A stretch of 64,000 bases of DNA from Branchinecta lynchi (taxonomy: Eukaryota > Arthropoda > Branchiopoda > Anostraca > Branchinectidae). The notes below the pieces were generated by a model. That model ran no database searches, had not been told where the DNA came from, and saw only the letters and a list, made by a program, of their open reading frames with translations. The DNA is taken from contig JAKZAP010000004.1 of the NCBI GenBank assembly GCA_023053575.1, positions 18,735,624 to 18,799,623 on the forward strand. Direction: 5' to 3'. Position 1 is the first letter of the stretch; each line of letters opens with the position of its first letter. This document shows, piece by piece, positions 19,719 through 31,468 of this stretch. The position numbers and the translations under genes were made by a program.

Positions 19719-20520
19719 AACATTGTTGAATAAAAGTCAGCTTGGGCTCAAAGAATATTTGATCTGTATGATAAATGGGATTGCTTTCGGTCGACTTTTT
19801 GTCTCCGACTTGGACCATGATTTGTTTGGAAGCATAGATACATAATGAGAATAAATCTTCAATACTGTGTACTTCACTTGAAAGTGGCACGAAGTGCATT
19901 ACTCATTGGCCCATTCCCGTCGCAGAATTGAAGCAATAATAATTACATAGTGGTACGCTGCACGTCAGTATCCTCTGTTCATTTTATTATCAGTTCTACA
20001 TAAAATGTTTCTCCCTTTTTGCCACAATCATTAGCCTAATATTAACATACATTACGTTAACTACTGTTTAACCCATCATACGCTCACATAAAAGGGAGAC
20101 GGAGATAACTAACGAAAATAGAAAGAACTGTACTGAGAAACCATAGGCTATGTAATAAATAATATCTTCTAAACAATTACCTCAACAATAACAGGGTCCT
20201 ATCAAAGAGTGTTTTAAAAGATTTACCGCGGCCACTGCCCCTGTTATTTCACAGCTACTACTATTTGGTTTTGCTCCAAAATAGATCGCTTTGAATACCG
20301 GTCTCATGTTATTAAATGGTTGGCTGATTCATTTCTGACAAATAAGTGTATAACTATACAACACTTCACGATCCAGAAAGATAATTGCTTTTGGAGAATA
20401 TAGCAATCTATGCATAGGCTAAATTGATGGAGGGTGACAAGCTAGCCAACTATAAATACTTTTAAAACCTTGTGAGGAAAAAACGTTTCAAACAGAACAG
20501 AAAAGACGCTATCAATAAAG

Positions 20521-21115
20521 CATCTCACCTTGTTTTGATGTAATGATCATACAAGACGCCCAAAAAGTTTATTTAATCCAGTACCGTCAGTGAACCGGAA
20601 ACACTGGTGACTTGCCAACTATCAGTAGCCTACATATGAACACTGGGAAAAAAGAAAACGTTTCCAACAAAAATTGCTCTTTTGGCGTCCAAGGAAGTAC
20701 CTCACTTTATTGTAATAATAATAATAATATAACTGCAGTAAAAAGGCTTTCGCCTGTATTATTTATAATAGATGTAATGATGTTCTATAATGATGTAATG
20801 ACGTTCTATAATGATGTAATGATGTTATACAAGATAAGATTTCCAAAGAGTTGGTGTAACCCAGCACTAAATGTGAAAAAAAGGACAGGTGACCTGCCAA
20901 CTCTTAGTTCAATTAAATCCCTTGTGTCGTAGAGGGGAAAATAAAAAACGTTTCCAATGAAAACTAAATATCATATTTTCTGTTTGAACTGTCGTCACTT
21001 CTATTTTCGCGGTCAAGAAAATATCTCACCTTATTTTGATGTAATGATGACACAAAATATCCAAAGAGCTGCTTTAATCCAGTACGATCAGTAAACCACA
21101 AACACTGGCGAAAAC
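20521..21115. repeat. Degenerate ~250 bp tandem repeat
   Basis: ATCTCACCTTGTTTTGATG at 20521 recurs as ATCTCACCTTATTTTGATG at 21021, with a diverged unit between. Units share TTTAATCCAGTACCGTCAG and an AAACACTGG end. A (GATGTAATGATGTTCTATAA) cluster expands one unit near 20770-20830. Confidence 0.55.
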
Positions 21116-22302
21116 TTTCAGTTCACGACTGAGTCAGCGCTCGCGTGTCCTATGGAGCGTCTTCACAGCATCGTAATGTCGGGTGGAGAATGCATGCATT
21201 GGGCGCGGTGCCTTGGGAAGAAGATGAGCCGCATTTAATTACCGACTCTTAGATGAAGAACACGATGACCTTTACCTGAATAGGTGTTCGATAGCTATCA
21301 CTCTTAGTATGGCGATTGCGAGGACTCGCCCTGTGCATGCAAGGAGTTGGGCAGATCGTCAGCTAATTTTCAGGACTGTAATTATCGGAGATGAGTCGGA
21401 ATTGACCCACTGAGATGACCAGAGATTGGAATCACCACTTACGTCTCATTTCCTTCTTCTTTTGTGAAAGCGAAAGCCGTACGCACCTGAAGAGTCGGAA
21501 GACTATGAGCGACGCGGCAGAAAGGTGAAGGAGAGGGAATAGAGGCACAAAGCAGAGGCGTATATGTATGTTATATGATGATCACAAAGGGGCTGGGCAG
21601 GAACGGATGATGAGCATGTGTGTGCAAGCTCGGAACTGTTCGAAAAAAAAACCCGCCTTTCTGCCAAGTGTCTCAAGCACGCAAGCATCTTTGGCAGCGA
21701 CCTTTTCCTGTCGCTGACATGACACCCATAATGTCCAACATTCGAGATTATCCAGGTGGGATGTCAAGATAAAAACGACTTTTCTCAAATAAGGTCTTCC
21801 CTCGACTAGCTCGATCGTTTTGTCTTGTTTCTAACGAAGATGGGCGTGTCAACTTTGATGTCAACCACAATGATAACTCCTAGCAACGGCAAATCCGGCG
21901 TTCTGGATCGTTAATTACCGCAAAAGCGATAAGGTCTTGAGGGAAATGAGTGTGACAAAGTGGAACTTTTCATCCTAAGAGACAACGGTAACAAAGGCGA
22001 TGTTGAGTTTAAATATACGGTAGAGACGTTCGATGTGTTCTGAGTAGCCAGAAGTGTACCTTTGATCCAGGAATCAATCTCAAACCATCTACGTCATTCG
22101 GGAAGCTGGTAGAGCATGGGGTAAGAGGTCGTATTTTCCTCACCAGATTGCGGAATTAAAGTTTGAGAAGAGATGAAGACCAGAACAGACTGAATATAAT
22201 ACTCTATATGACTAAGTCACAGCAGAGGACTTCAGGAAGAACGAGAAACGTCGCCCGAACGATGACTCAAAGTCTATGTCAACCAATCAACGGCGTCCGT
22301 TG

Positions 22303-22395
22303 GGAACAGCTGTGGTGACGCTTCCGGCTCTTCGCTAGGCACACGACGATTCTTGATCGGCACGAAGAGTTAGTCATCAAGGGTATTGCTGACGG
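22303..22395 (+). repeat. R3 repeat, copy c
   Basis: CTGTGGTGACGCTTCCGGC to AGTTAGTCATCAAGGGTATT, in the same orientation as copy b. The surrounding 21.1-22.9 kb holds no recognisable gene. Confidence 0.6.
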
Positions 22396-23279
22396 CACAC
22401 TGTTCGAGCACTACCGACTGTTTTGCCAACACTAAACGTTGAGTGAAAACACTACAGACTAAAAGTGATTGACAGTTCAGCGAACTCGCTGTAAAGCAAC
22501 TAGGGTACATATATTCATAAGACATTGGGTTCATTGCTGGGTTTAATTAAGGTGATCTTCATCATCCACGATCAGAAACAGAAACGACCTAGCTATTGAG
22601 AACGTAGAGGTCTGCACAAACCTCTTTTCAAGACGGACTTTTACTTCCGTGTCGCGGAACCTGGTTCTGGACCATCCTAATTTTTCTTCACTACTGAATA
22701 AAAACATAATTAGTCAGTTTATGTCAGCAGGTTGCACCTGGCTTCTGCGTAGGAAGATGATATAGCTGTCAGTCTCGGCGACTACACCCGGAACATCTCT
22801 AAGAAAACTGGGTGGATTCTGGCCTCCGTCCAGGGCCGTTCGGTCATCGATGCTGTCTTCCGACCCGAGGCTGAAGATGTACCACGCCTGCCTTATGTAG
22901 ATGCTAACTAAATACGAACAGGTTTTCGAGAGATGAGTCGGCTGACAAGTTGAAGGTGTGGCCAGGCGTCTGACGCTCCCTTGCAGTAAATACAGATTAG
23001 AGTGGGCAAAAACTTACTGACCGGGTACTCCAGTCTGGACTGGAAATATCCAAGTTTGTAAAATCCGACCTTGAGCAATAAAGGTTTTACACTGTTAGAA
23101 CCTGTCATGAACAATGCAGACGATGAAGGATTTGGAAACGATTTCCTTGTTTCTCTAATTGTGGCTAACTTTCCTGCATAAATCGCAAAAGGTCGCTGTT
23201 GAGCAGACAACGGGATTAAGTGAACTAAACTAAAAGAACTTGGCATAAACACGCAACAAGCCCAGTGATTGAGTGCCAC

Positions 23280-23357
23280 AACAAAAGTTCTTTGCTCCGG
23301 TTTGTTCTAAGTGAAAAATACGGGTAATAAATACTTTACTTACTTACTTACTTACTA
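23280..23357 (+). mobile_element. LINE 3' end with (TTAC)n tail
   Basis: AATACGGGTAATAAATACTT is followed by five TTAC units. UTR sequence differs from the copies at 14.1 and 16.6 kb, so it is another LINE family using the same tail. Confidence 0.5.
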
Positions 23358-23689
23358 AAAGTATATATGTACCAAATACATTAAATATGATTATACCTAA
23401 CAAATAAAACGCACAAAGGGGGTCAGCCTCATCAATCAGTTTTCGTAGGCATAAATGTTGATGGCTAACAAGAACAAGTCATGAACCCCTAGGGCCTTAC
23501 ATGAAGATCGTCTGTTAAGTCGTCTCGTGGATAGCAGCGCTTTCATCTTGGACATGAAAGCCTTCAAATGAGCTGACAACTTCTCAAATTCAGTCGCGAA
23601 AAAAAAAGGTGACACTGACCACACAATTAGCACGATATTTTGCAAGGACAAGAAATAATCGATTCAACGCTATTCTTCACAGGCCTAAG

Positions 23690-23862
23690 CAGGGCCGTAT
23701 CCAGGAGTTTATTTCGGGGGGTGTTTTGCCTGCTGGTCGGACAAAAAAGTACAAAAACACAGATCAGAGGGAAAAGCTGTAAAAATCGTTATTTTGTATG
23801 TTTCGGACATGAAAGCCGGGGGGGGGGGGGTCAACCCCCTACCCCCCCTGTATACGGCCGTG
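23690..23862 (+). mobile_element. R7 hAT-type MITE, copy b
   Basis: Starts CAGGGCCGTATCCAGG, ends TATACGGCCGTG, and is flanked on both sides by a perfect 8 bp GGCCTAAG duplication. The interior matches copy a (CTGCTGGTCGGACAAAAAAG). The 8 bp duplication confirms transposition. Confidence 0.9.
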
Positions 23863-24364
23863 GGCCTAAGCTTGGAGAGACCGCAACTCTGCTATTGGTA
23901 ACTGGGTAGAATGTGCTCGCCTACTAAACCCAGATGCGGATCTCTGTCTTGGTTTCTTTTGCCAAGGAGCCCTCTCGACCAAGTAGCCTAATGACACTGG
24001 GAATTGTCACCTCCGATCAGTAACGTACAGACACACCGATTTGATTCTCATTTGTAAATAACTATTCCGGAAATATTCTGAATTTTTCAGATTATTTTTT
24101 TTAATTATTACTGAACTTACACCCTCGGACTGCGCGTGATAAACTGTAGGTTCAGCCAGTGCAGCACAATATAGCCCGAAGGGTTTCTGACTCCCAAAAA
24201 CGATGTACACGAAGTGGCGCGTGCCGTTCCGTGTCCCGTTTTTTTTTTTTTTTTTACTAAAAGATTGCGATAGAACATGATTTCTGAGGAACATGTAAAC
24301 AAAGTTCATCAGATATTGGTCAAGAATGAAGCAAGTCTATAGTGTTCATGAGCTTTGGTTGAAT

Positions 24365-24960
24365 ACAAGAGCTAGAAGCTCATATGGTACTTGCAAGGCT
24401 GGATCGGACGATGAAATTTAGGAATTTGCAAATTGTTGGGTTTCTTGTGTTTATTTACAAGCAATACCCTTCAAATTTGAATGATAATTGGCCATTGGAA
24501 TTCCAGAGATGGTCTGGTAAAAAGTATTTTATTTTTGCACTTTAAGGGCACTAGAAATTAATCTGAGCATGAAAATGTAGATTTTGCTAAAAAGGTGTTT
24601 GTACTTTAAGGAATTCATTTGTAAGCAATACCCTTGAAGCAAAAATTATCATGGCCCTTGGGCATCATGAATATGTATCGATTGGTCAAAAGTATTTTTT
24701 TATTTTTTAGTTAAGATGCGCACTATAGGGGATCTAGAAATTAATTATTAAGCAATACCCTTGAGGCAAATACTGTAATAGGCCCTTGTGCATCATGGAT
24801 ATGTATCGTTCGGTCAAAAGTATTTTTTTTTTACTTTTTCGTTAAGATGTGCGCTTTAAGGGAGCCGGAAATTCATTTTGAAGCAAAACCCTTGTTTTAC
24901 AAATGATGATGGGCTCATGGGGATTATGAAAATATATATTTTGCTCAAAAGTACCTATGT
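24365..24960 (-). repeat. R2 element, copy F (right-end part, variant body)
   Basis: The reverse complement ends TGCAAGTACCATATGAGC then TTCTAGCTCTTGT, the R2 right end. Instead of 281 bp units it has ~130 bp units, each with AAGCAATACCCTTGA (near 24460, 24623, 24752 and 24882) and a run of T around GGTCAAAAGTA. The same variant units make up the right part of R2 copy C (49600-50040), so R2 has at least two body types with shared ends. Confidence 0.65.
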
Positions 24961-25071
24961 TTTGTACTGTTTGGTTAAGATGAGTTCTTCAAAGAATGGT
25001 TGGCTCTATAAAGTGAGAATTTTTAAACCAATCTTGTCAATCCTTAATTACCTACTTTGGCTAATTGGTAG

Positions 25072-25308
25072 ATGTGTTTAGCTACAGCAAGTGCATGGAA
25101 ATGGCCAAGCTCGAAGTCAACAAACGTTCAAATAAGCATACCTCTATTGAACTCCGAGGGTCTGGGGGAAACTGACTGTTTCCAAGTAAAATGTGCCTGT
25201 CAAGTTTCGTTCTTAGCAGATCCTACACATATGAAAAAAAGTTTGGTCGCCACTGAATTACTTTCAGCAGAAGCAAAATATATTGAAGCTGACTCTACTG
25301 CTATGGGC
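25072..25308 (+). pseudogene. Copia-type RNase H remnant
   Basis: The frame includes KKSLVATELLSAEAKYIEAD, which resembles the conserved (K/R)QxxVAxSSxEAEY motif of Copia RNase H, with Lys in place of the second conserved Glu. Upstream residues do not align clearly, and downstream the frame is cut by the AT-rich MITE at 25311. No LTR or other pol domain is visible nearby. Confidence 0.45.
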
Positions 25309-25310
25309 GA

Positions 25311-25636
25311 TATTCAATATCGAAAACGATATATCGGACCATACCGATATCGAAACGTAAATATCGATATCGAAAACGATATTTGTTCATTCATAATTAT
25401 TGTAAATAATCCAACATAACCTACCTTTATATACCCGAAATTGGTGCAATATGTTTTCGGTAATTCATTTCTTATTTATTTGGAATTTGAGATGATCCAA
25501 GATGCTATTTAACGACAATTTTGTGCTTAGATTTTGGCAAAACGAGACGTATCCTATAGCGAAACCTGGTAAACAAATATTAATATCGAAAGTGAAAATA
25601 TCGATATCGAAAATTCCAGATATCGCCCAACACTAG
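25311..25636. mobile_element. R11 MITE (ATCGATAT-rich), copy a
   Basis: Ends read CTATGGGCGATATTC and GATATCGCCCAACACTAG, inverted and related to the ends at 61326-61737. Both arms are built from ATATCGATATCGAAAAC-type palindromes around a unique core. A TGGGCGATAT end is seen in hAT-type MITEs, but a clean 8 bp duplication is not visible. It interrupts the Copia-like remnant. Confidence 0.6.
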
Positions 25637-26269
25637 CACAAAAACATGGTTGGTTACTTGGCGCTTTTGGTCAGCAGCATGGTCCTTATAGCTAGTTTCT
25701 GCTAACTTCTTCGGTAGCATGTATTCGATAATTCTTTCCTTCAAGTACCTTTGTTACTGGGTGCCAGATAGCGAGGCAGTCAACTACCAAAAACTTGTTG
25801 GTGGCAGGCGGTATCGTGCCAGTGCCGATGCCGTGCCTAGGTGTACACCGGTGGCGCAGAGAGAGCAACCCCTCTGTATGACCAAAGAATGTACTTGGCA
25901 AGCGAATGAAGAGGATCCCGGTAGATACGCACATAAATATAAGTGAGAGCTCATTAGATTTTCAATGCTCTTCATACGTATGGAAATGGTGGTCCTCGAG
26001 GCAGAAAAACACTGGGTGGTGACCACTCCCGATATCTTCATCAGCATAGATCAATGGCAAATTCTCTTAGTATACTTTTATGAAATATGGTCACAAAAAC
26101 TTATAGGGCTATGAACCTGGAGACTTAAAGCACAACTCTTACTAGAAATGATTTAAGAGAAATGTCGTTTTTGAAAATACCATTACATGCGACGCTAAAT
26201 TAGCCATTTTCTTATAAGTGCTTGTCAACCCTATTTAGGCTTCCCGCTCTCCGACGCGGCGGCTGGACG

Positions 26270-27115
26270 CAAAATGTTTGAAAACTGAACGTGCCGTGGT
26301 TCCTCACAGTCGAGCTTTCAGCCATCAACAAGGCACTAGAAGTCATCCTAAAGAAACCACCCGTCTCAATGAAAGCCATCGTCCTGACAGACTAAAAAAC
26401 ATCCACTTTATTGGAAATGGGAATATCCACAAGGCCAGCGAAGATTCGGACCTAAGAACCACCAGAACTATCATCCGAAGCGTTCAAGAATCAAACATCG
26501 ACTGCATTTTGCATACTATTCCTAGCCATAAAGGAAGAAAGGGAAACAAGGAAGCGGAAAGGTGGCTGCCTCAGTAGCCAGTTCCCAGACGTCAACCCCT
26601 TAACCCCCAAAACGTTTAGGGTGTCCTCAGGCAAAGAGCCGCACTATGCAAAACGAAACTTTCGAAGTCGCCATTCAAAACAAAAGAAGAGTCATGCCTG
26701 TACTATCACCTGAAGGCTTCAGCCATCCTGCTTAACAAAACACTGTTCGATTGGGTGTTAACCCACGGGATCAAGTAAAAAGAGGTACAGCACAGCACGA
26801 CGCGATATAGGATGCACGAGTACTAAAAAGAGGAAAGAAAACTAAAAAGGCCCTTTCAGTCTTCAGAGTGAGGGACAGGAGCGATGATCTAGCGTGCCTT
26901 CTTTTAGGCTCTGGAGTCACGAACTCTCACTTACTTGTCTACTTTTATTACTTGCTAATTTCTTTTTACTACTCGTGCCTCCTGCGCCACACCGTGCCTC
27001 TTTTTAGTCGATCCCTCAACCCACACCCCCAACTGCAGGCGATGCCACCAAAAAGAAGAAACAGCCGAACACATCCTCTTCGGCTGCCCGTCAAGCGAAG
27101 TGGAAAATCAAAACT
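26270..27115 (+). pseudogene. Remnant of an RNase H-bearing LINE (R1/I-like)
   Basis: Around 26300-26440 one frame reads ELSAINKALEVIL then MKAIVLTD followed by a stop, the first part of a LINE RNase H domain with its catalytic Asp. A shifted frame at 26460-26570 continues with IPSHKGRKGNKEAE, the His-containing end of the domain. At 27047-27090 CHQKEETAEHILFGCP is the C-terminal zinc knuckle typical of R1/Jockey/I LINEs. At least one stop, a frameshift and probably inserted sequence (26.6-27.0 kb) break it. It belongs to a different LINE clade from the 1.8 kb copy, which lacks RNase H. Confidence 0.75.
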
Positions 27116-27144
27116 ACCATCTACCATTCAAGTTTCAACTTGCA

Positions 27145-27356
27145 ACAGATCGCCGAAACTGGAAATTTGGAAGAAGTAAAGCAGGAAGTTTCGGTCAGTA
27201 TCGTCAAAATAGATATGGCTTATAGAGGTATATATTCAGAACTTGGTTTTATCTGATGATTAACCTGGCGAAGACTGGACCTGGCGAAGACAAGACCCAA
27301 TTGTCTTGATCAAACATTAAACTTTTGGGATCCCATCGAAACCTTTGGTCTTGTTG
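27145..27356 (+). repeat. R1 repeat, copy d (right part)
   Basis: Begins CCGAAACTGGAAATTTGG and ends CGAAACCTTTGGTCTTGTT, matching the last ~230 bp of R1. It abuts the LINE remnant directly, as R1 copy a also abuts LINE sequence, but the orientation and junction differ. Confidence 0.7.
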
Positions 27357-29214
27357 TTTTTGGAGACGGGATTTTGGGTGTATTTTTCATGAGTGCTGTG
27401 AGCAGGAACTGAGTAAGTGCTTAATTTTTTTCTTCCTCTTTTTTCATTATTCTTTTCTTTACTATACCTATAGTTTTTTCTAATAAACTATAGTCTCTGA
27501 TAGTCATCTGCCTATAATCTCAGGTAGACGAGACCTGCTGGTCTCGCCGTATCGACACATCGTCGTCAAAGATGGTCCCAAAACACGCTGTTCCTGCCCA
27601 AAGCAGCTTTAATCTCTATTTCCCAACATCCGTAACTTTTCCTTACACCAAAGTCTCACAGTATTGTGACAAAACTGCGAGTACGTTCATTTTATCCAGC
27701 TGTGAGTGGAGTTACGCTCGTTACTCATTTACGACTCAGTGATATCGGCATTCCCAAATTCCCTACATTAGCAGTTAAAATCATCTGTGAAAATTACAGC
27801 ATATTTGCTATTTGCAGATATCAACTTGTAAACAGTCCATGCTTGATACAAATTTTGGATGTCTTCTTTTATTTTCGTTTTCTGTCTTCATCGAAATGGA
27901 TTGCTATTGTGGACTGGAATGTCTGAAGTCCTGTCTCCTCGTGATGATGACGACAACTGAAGGTGGATTGACTGAACCAAAAGCTGAAGATTATATTGGG
28001 ATTAAAAACTCCAAGTTTGTATATGGGTTTTAATCAGACTTTCTCGCAGTTGATTGCTGTAGTCTCCACTGTTCCTCGTGGTACCGTGGTCGTAACGAAC
28101 TGGTCTCTTCAAAGATGGTGGTCTCGTAAAAATAAAGACATCCCCATGGATATTTTCATAACAGCCAGAAGCTATATATTTTTATTTTCGACGTATATGA
28201 ATGAGAACCTAAAGCAATTGGTGTGTGAGTGGAAGAAGTTTGTGAACTTAGATTAGAAATGTTTGGAGCGGATGGAAGGTTGTCGAATGAAGGGTAGATA
28301 ACTGTAGTGTTATGGGGGTGACTTGTTTTACCTTTCGGCGTGCTATAGTGGATCATAACTTTGACATTGTACAGTTGGCGAGGTGGCTTTAGCCCATAAA
28401 TATTCCTTTCAGCCCAAGTTGACAACGAATCAAATTTGACAGTGCAAAACGGATACATCAGCTGCATTTTATTTTAGCTGTACTTCGACCCTTCTTGGCA
28501 GGGTCCTCTTCAGGCACAAGCTGGAAAATGAAGTTCAGCCCATTTGGCAGGTTTCCCCCCCCCCACACACACACACAGGCAGGTGTCCCTTATCGGACAT
28601 GCATAGAGGTGCTGATAAAATTGTAGAAATGTGGTTGTCAGTAAGCAGGAGTGACGATTTTACATTTAAGTCGCGTGTCCAGGGAAAATCCTTAAGTGCT
28701 TGCAGTCAGAACTGTATTATTTAAAGTTTAACTGAAAAGGCTAAGATAGGGTAATTTAATTACCCATCACTTATTCACTTGAAGAGGCTTGAAGACCCGA
28801 TGAAAATACGTTACGTCGTTGCTCCTCATGATTAATCGATTTTCATATACCGGAATTTCCCTGTCGGATTTGAGGTACCTCTATGGGCTTGTACCTGTGT
28901 TGTATGCTTGACGAAAATAATTGACGAAGAATAAGTGTTCACGCATTTAGCTACCTTACGCGAGCTGGCCACTGGCCACTCAAAAGCCGCGTTTATACTG
29001 AGATTCAGATTTTCCGCGTCACAGTAGAATTTGTGTTGTCGAGACGGACGTAGATATGCTGAATGTCAATACTAGAGCAGATAGTGAAAAAAAAAAAAAA
29101 ATACCTTAGCAGAATCCAAATAATTCAGTGTATTCAATGATATGATACAAAAAATAGACCTACGTTGCCCGGGCAACGTGAAGTGTTGCGGCAACCTTTG
29201 TCCGGCTTCGCCGA
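27357..29214. other. No supported gene
   Basis: Several 60-100 codon frames overlap on both strands without motifs. The half palindrome at 28487-28520 relates to 19521-19718. A 15-base A run at 29089 follows no recognisable LINE. A CCGGGCAACG/CGTTGCCCGG palindrome lies at 29163-29178, just before R4. Confidence 0.4.
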
Positions 29215-30127
29215 CTAAAGTGTTGCGAGAGCAACCCTTTGGTTTTGTTTCTTCGCTGTCGATTAAATGCTGAAAGTATTAACTTATCGAAGCTTTTAAA
29301 ATGGCATGTTCTAAAAAGAATAATCACATGATCAAAAGCTGTTCTTTAGCGTTGTAAAACCAACAATAAAACAATATCGGAAGAAGGGACCAAATTGACT
29401 TTGCAGTCAGTTGAACATTATCCTTTTCAATCGTAGATATCGTGACGGATGAAAACTTGGAACAATATCTTATATAAAGCTATATTATATTATAAAGCTA
29501 TCCGTAATTTTTCAGGATTAAAATACCATATGTGACACTATTAATTATTACAAAACTACCTTACATGTCTCACAACTGGTATCGCTTATGTTTGGTTTCA
29601 GTGTGTAGGCTACCTTACTCGTGAAGTTGTCAACCCCTTGAAACTTTCAAACTGGTTTATCTCATGAAGGATTTTTGTTAAAAAAAAATAGATGACATAT
29701 ACTTTGATCAGCTCATCAAGGGCTATCGATTGCCCTAACCACAACAAAAGAATATCGGAAAAAGGGACTAAATTGACTTTGTAGTCAGTTGAACTTTATC
29801 CTTTTCAATCGTAGACATCGTGACGGATGAAAACTTGGGACAATATCCTATATAATCTAGTTGGTATTATAAAGCTATCCGTAACTTTTCAGGATTAAAA
29901 TACCATAGATGACACTATTAATTATTACGAAACTACCTTGTTTTACATTATCGTTTGTACCCGTTGCGTAAACAGTAAATCCTAGGTTACAGCGATAGAT
30001 CGATACAAACTTTCTTACCGTCAGAGTTATATAAATCGAATTTGCACAAATTTCTAGCCCCTCGTGAACCGATTCTACTTGCAAGTCCCTCTCCCGTGAT
30101 AGACATCAAGTTCACCGGATAAAAATA

Positions 30128-30385
30128 ATGGGTACACCGGCTAGCAAAAGTTGCAAACCCCTCATCGCTGAAGATTTTTGTAGCATAACAGCCAATTATT
30201 ACTTACAAGTCCCTTGCATGTCTTACAATTGGGAACCAAATTGTTCTTACCATCAAATGACAGGTACACCAACTAGCGAAAGCTGCAAACCCCTCATTGC
30301 CGAAGATGGTTATGAGCGAACATTAGACTGTCGCGTACAAGTCCCCTGCATGTCTCACAACTGGTATCGCCTATTTTGTGTTTAA
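30128..30385 (+). CDS. R4-encoded two-unit cysteine-containing ORF
   Basis: An 85-codon frame consists of two similar ~43-residue units, each with a GTPxSxSCKPLIAED start and a QVPCMSxNW end. A related 110-codon frame lies at 44318-44650 on the minus strand, with an extra six-residue insert. A third, broken version lies near 45720-45960. Replacement differences are frequent between copies, so strong purifying selection is not evident. I do not recognise the family. It may be a true small protein of R4 or a by-product of a ~130 bp DNA tandem repeat. Confidence 0.3.
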   Translation: MGTPASKSCKPLIAEDFCSITANYYLQVPCMSYNWEPNCSYHQMTGTPTSESCKPLIAEDGYERTLDCRVQVPCMSHNWYRLFCV

Positions 30386-30983
30386 GTGTGTACCTTACTA
30401 CTGAAGTTGTCAATCCCTTGAAACTTTCAAACTGGTGTATCTCATGAAGGAATTTTTGTACCAAAAAATGGATGACAATATGCTTTGATCAGCTCATCAG
30501 CGGCTACCGATTGCCGTCGAAAAAAAATTCTACCTGTCTTAGTTCAAAATTTGAATTTTTGCCGTAGGCCAACTTTCTAACGTCACCACTTAGAAAGGAG
30601 CAAAGGATAAGCTCTAGTTTCTTTAGCAATGAGAGAACTTCTGAAGTTTAAGAGGTACATCTGATACCATTTCTCTACCGCAAACCCAAGTGCAAAAAAA
30701 CGAATGATAAACTCAGCTGAAATCGCGTACACAAATGGATAGAAACAATAGATGGCAGCACTTTCGGACCCGTGGGAAAAAGCCACTTTTTGGTTTCTGG
30801 AGATTTTTCTATTTATCACTCAAAGAAGATATGTCGGCTGTTGGGCCGGGTAGCTGCCGCATATGTTTAACACTTATAGATTTTAGTTCATCTTCAATTC
30901 TAAACTGGTGCCTGCCTGCCTGCTTGCGTGCTAGAACGGAGCTTTCCACTCGAAAGCAAAAACATGGTTTGATGAAACGAATA

Positions 30984-31166
30984 TAGCCGGCGTACGCGCG
31001 TCTGTCGCCCTCTCATGGGCTTATTCGTCTGTTTGATTCTTAAGTAGATTTTGTTTGTATGTGTAGTGTTTTGCCTAATTATTTCTTCATATATTCTTTT
31101 GTACTCCACTGTTTTCGTCTTGTACGATTTGTGGGTTAAAAATAAATAATTATTATTATTATTATT
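30984..31166 (+). mobile_element. Short insertion with (ATT)n tail inside R4 copy 1
   Basis: Compared with R4 copy 2 (near 43780-43800), copy 1 has about 180 extra bp between GATGAAACGA and AAGGTTGGCTGC. The insert ends TTAAAAATAAATAATTATTATTATTATT, a LINE or SINE type tail. Copy 2 therefore shows the empty site. Confidence 0.65.
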
Positions 31167-31468
31167 AAAGGTTGGCTGCACAACTTCAGATAGTCCTCTC
31201 TGACTCCACTTCACTTCGCATACCGTAGGCTCTGGCTCGAGGACAAGCAAAAACCATCCTTTTTGGCTCCAGGCAAGAGTTCTACGGAGCTTTCCAAAAT
31301 GTAATGTCATATTCATCAATCCGGCCTAAGGTCCACACTTTCCGTAAAAACCGCACAGGTTAGACCCTTACCAATTACCAGGAATAAAATGAAATCGGCG
31401 GCATAGGAAAAAAAAAACAAAACAAAAAAAGAGGACAAAACCAAAGTATTGCTCTCGAAACACAATAA

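Larger units (their letters stand above)
29215..31468 (+). mobile_element. R4 element, copy 1 (inverted hairpin ends)
   Basis: The left end AGTGTTGCGAGAGCAACCC is followed by TTTGGTTTTG. The right end (31438-31468), reverse-complemented, reads TGTGTTTCGAGAGCAATAC then TTTGGTTTTG, so the element has inverted ends that are each a hairpin. The interior has repeated segments (GATCAGCTCATCA... and CCTTGAAACTTTCAAACTGG twice) and a 60-aa-scale ORF. A reverse copy fills 43471-46380. No transposase was found. Confidence 0.7.

Noticed and set aside
22908..23279. 123-codon minus-strand frame
   Set aside because: No motif, no splice sites, and located upstream of a LINE tail on the opposite strand; likely antisense of LINE UTR.
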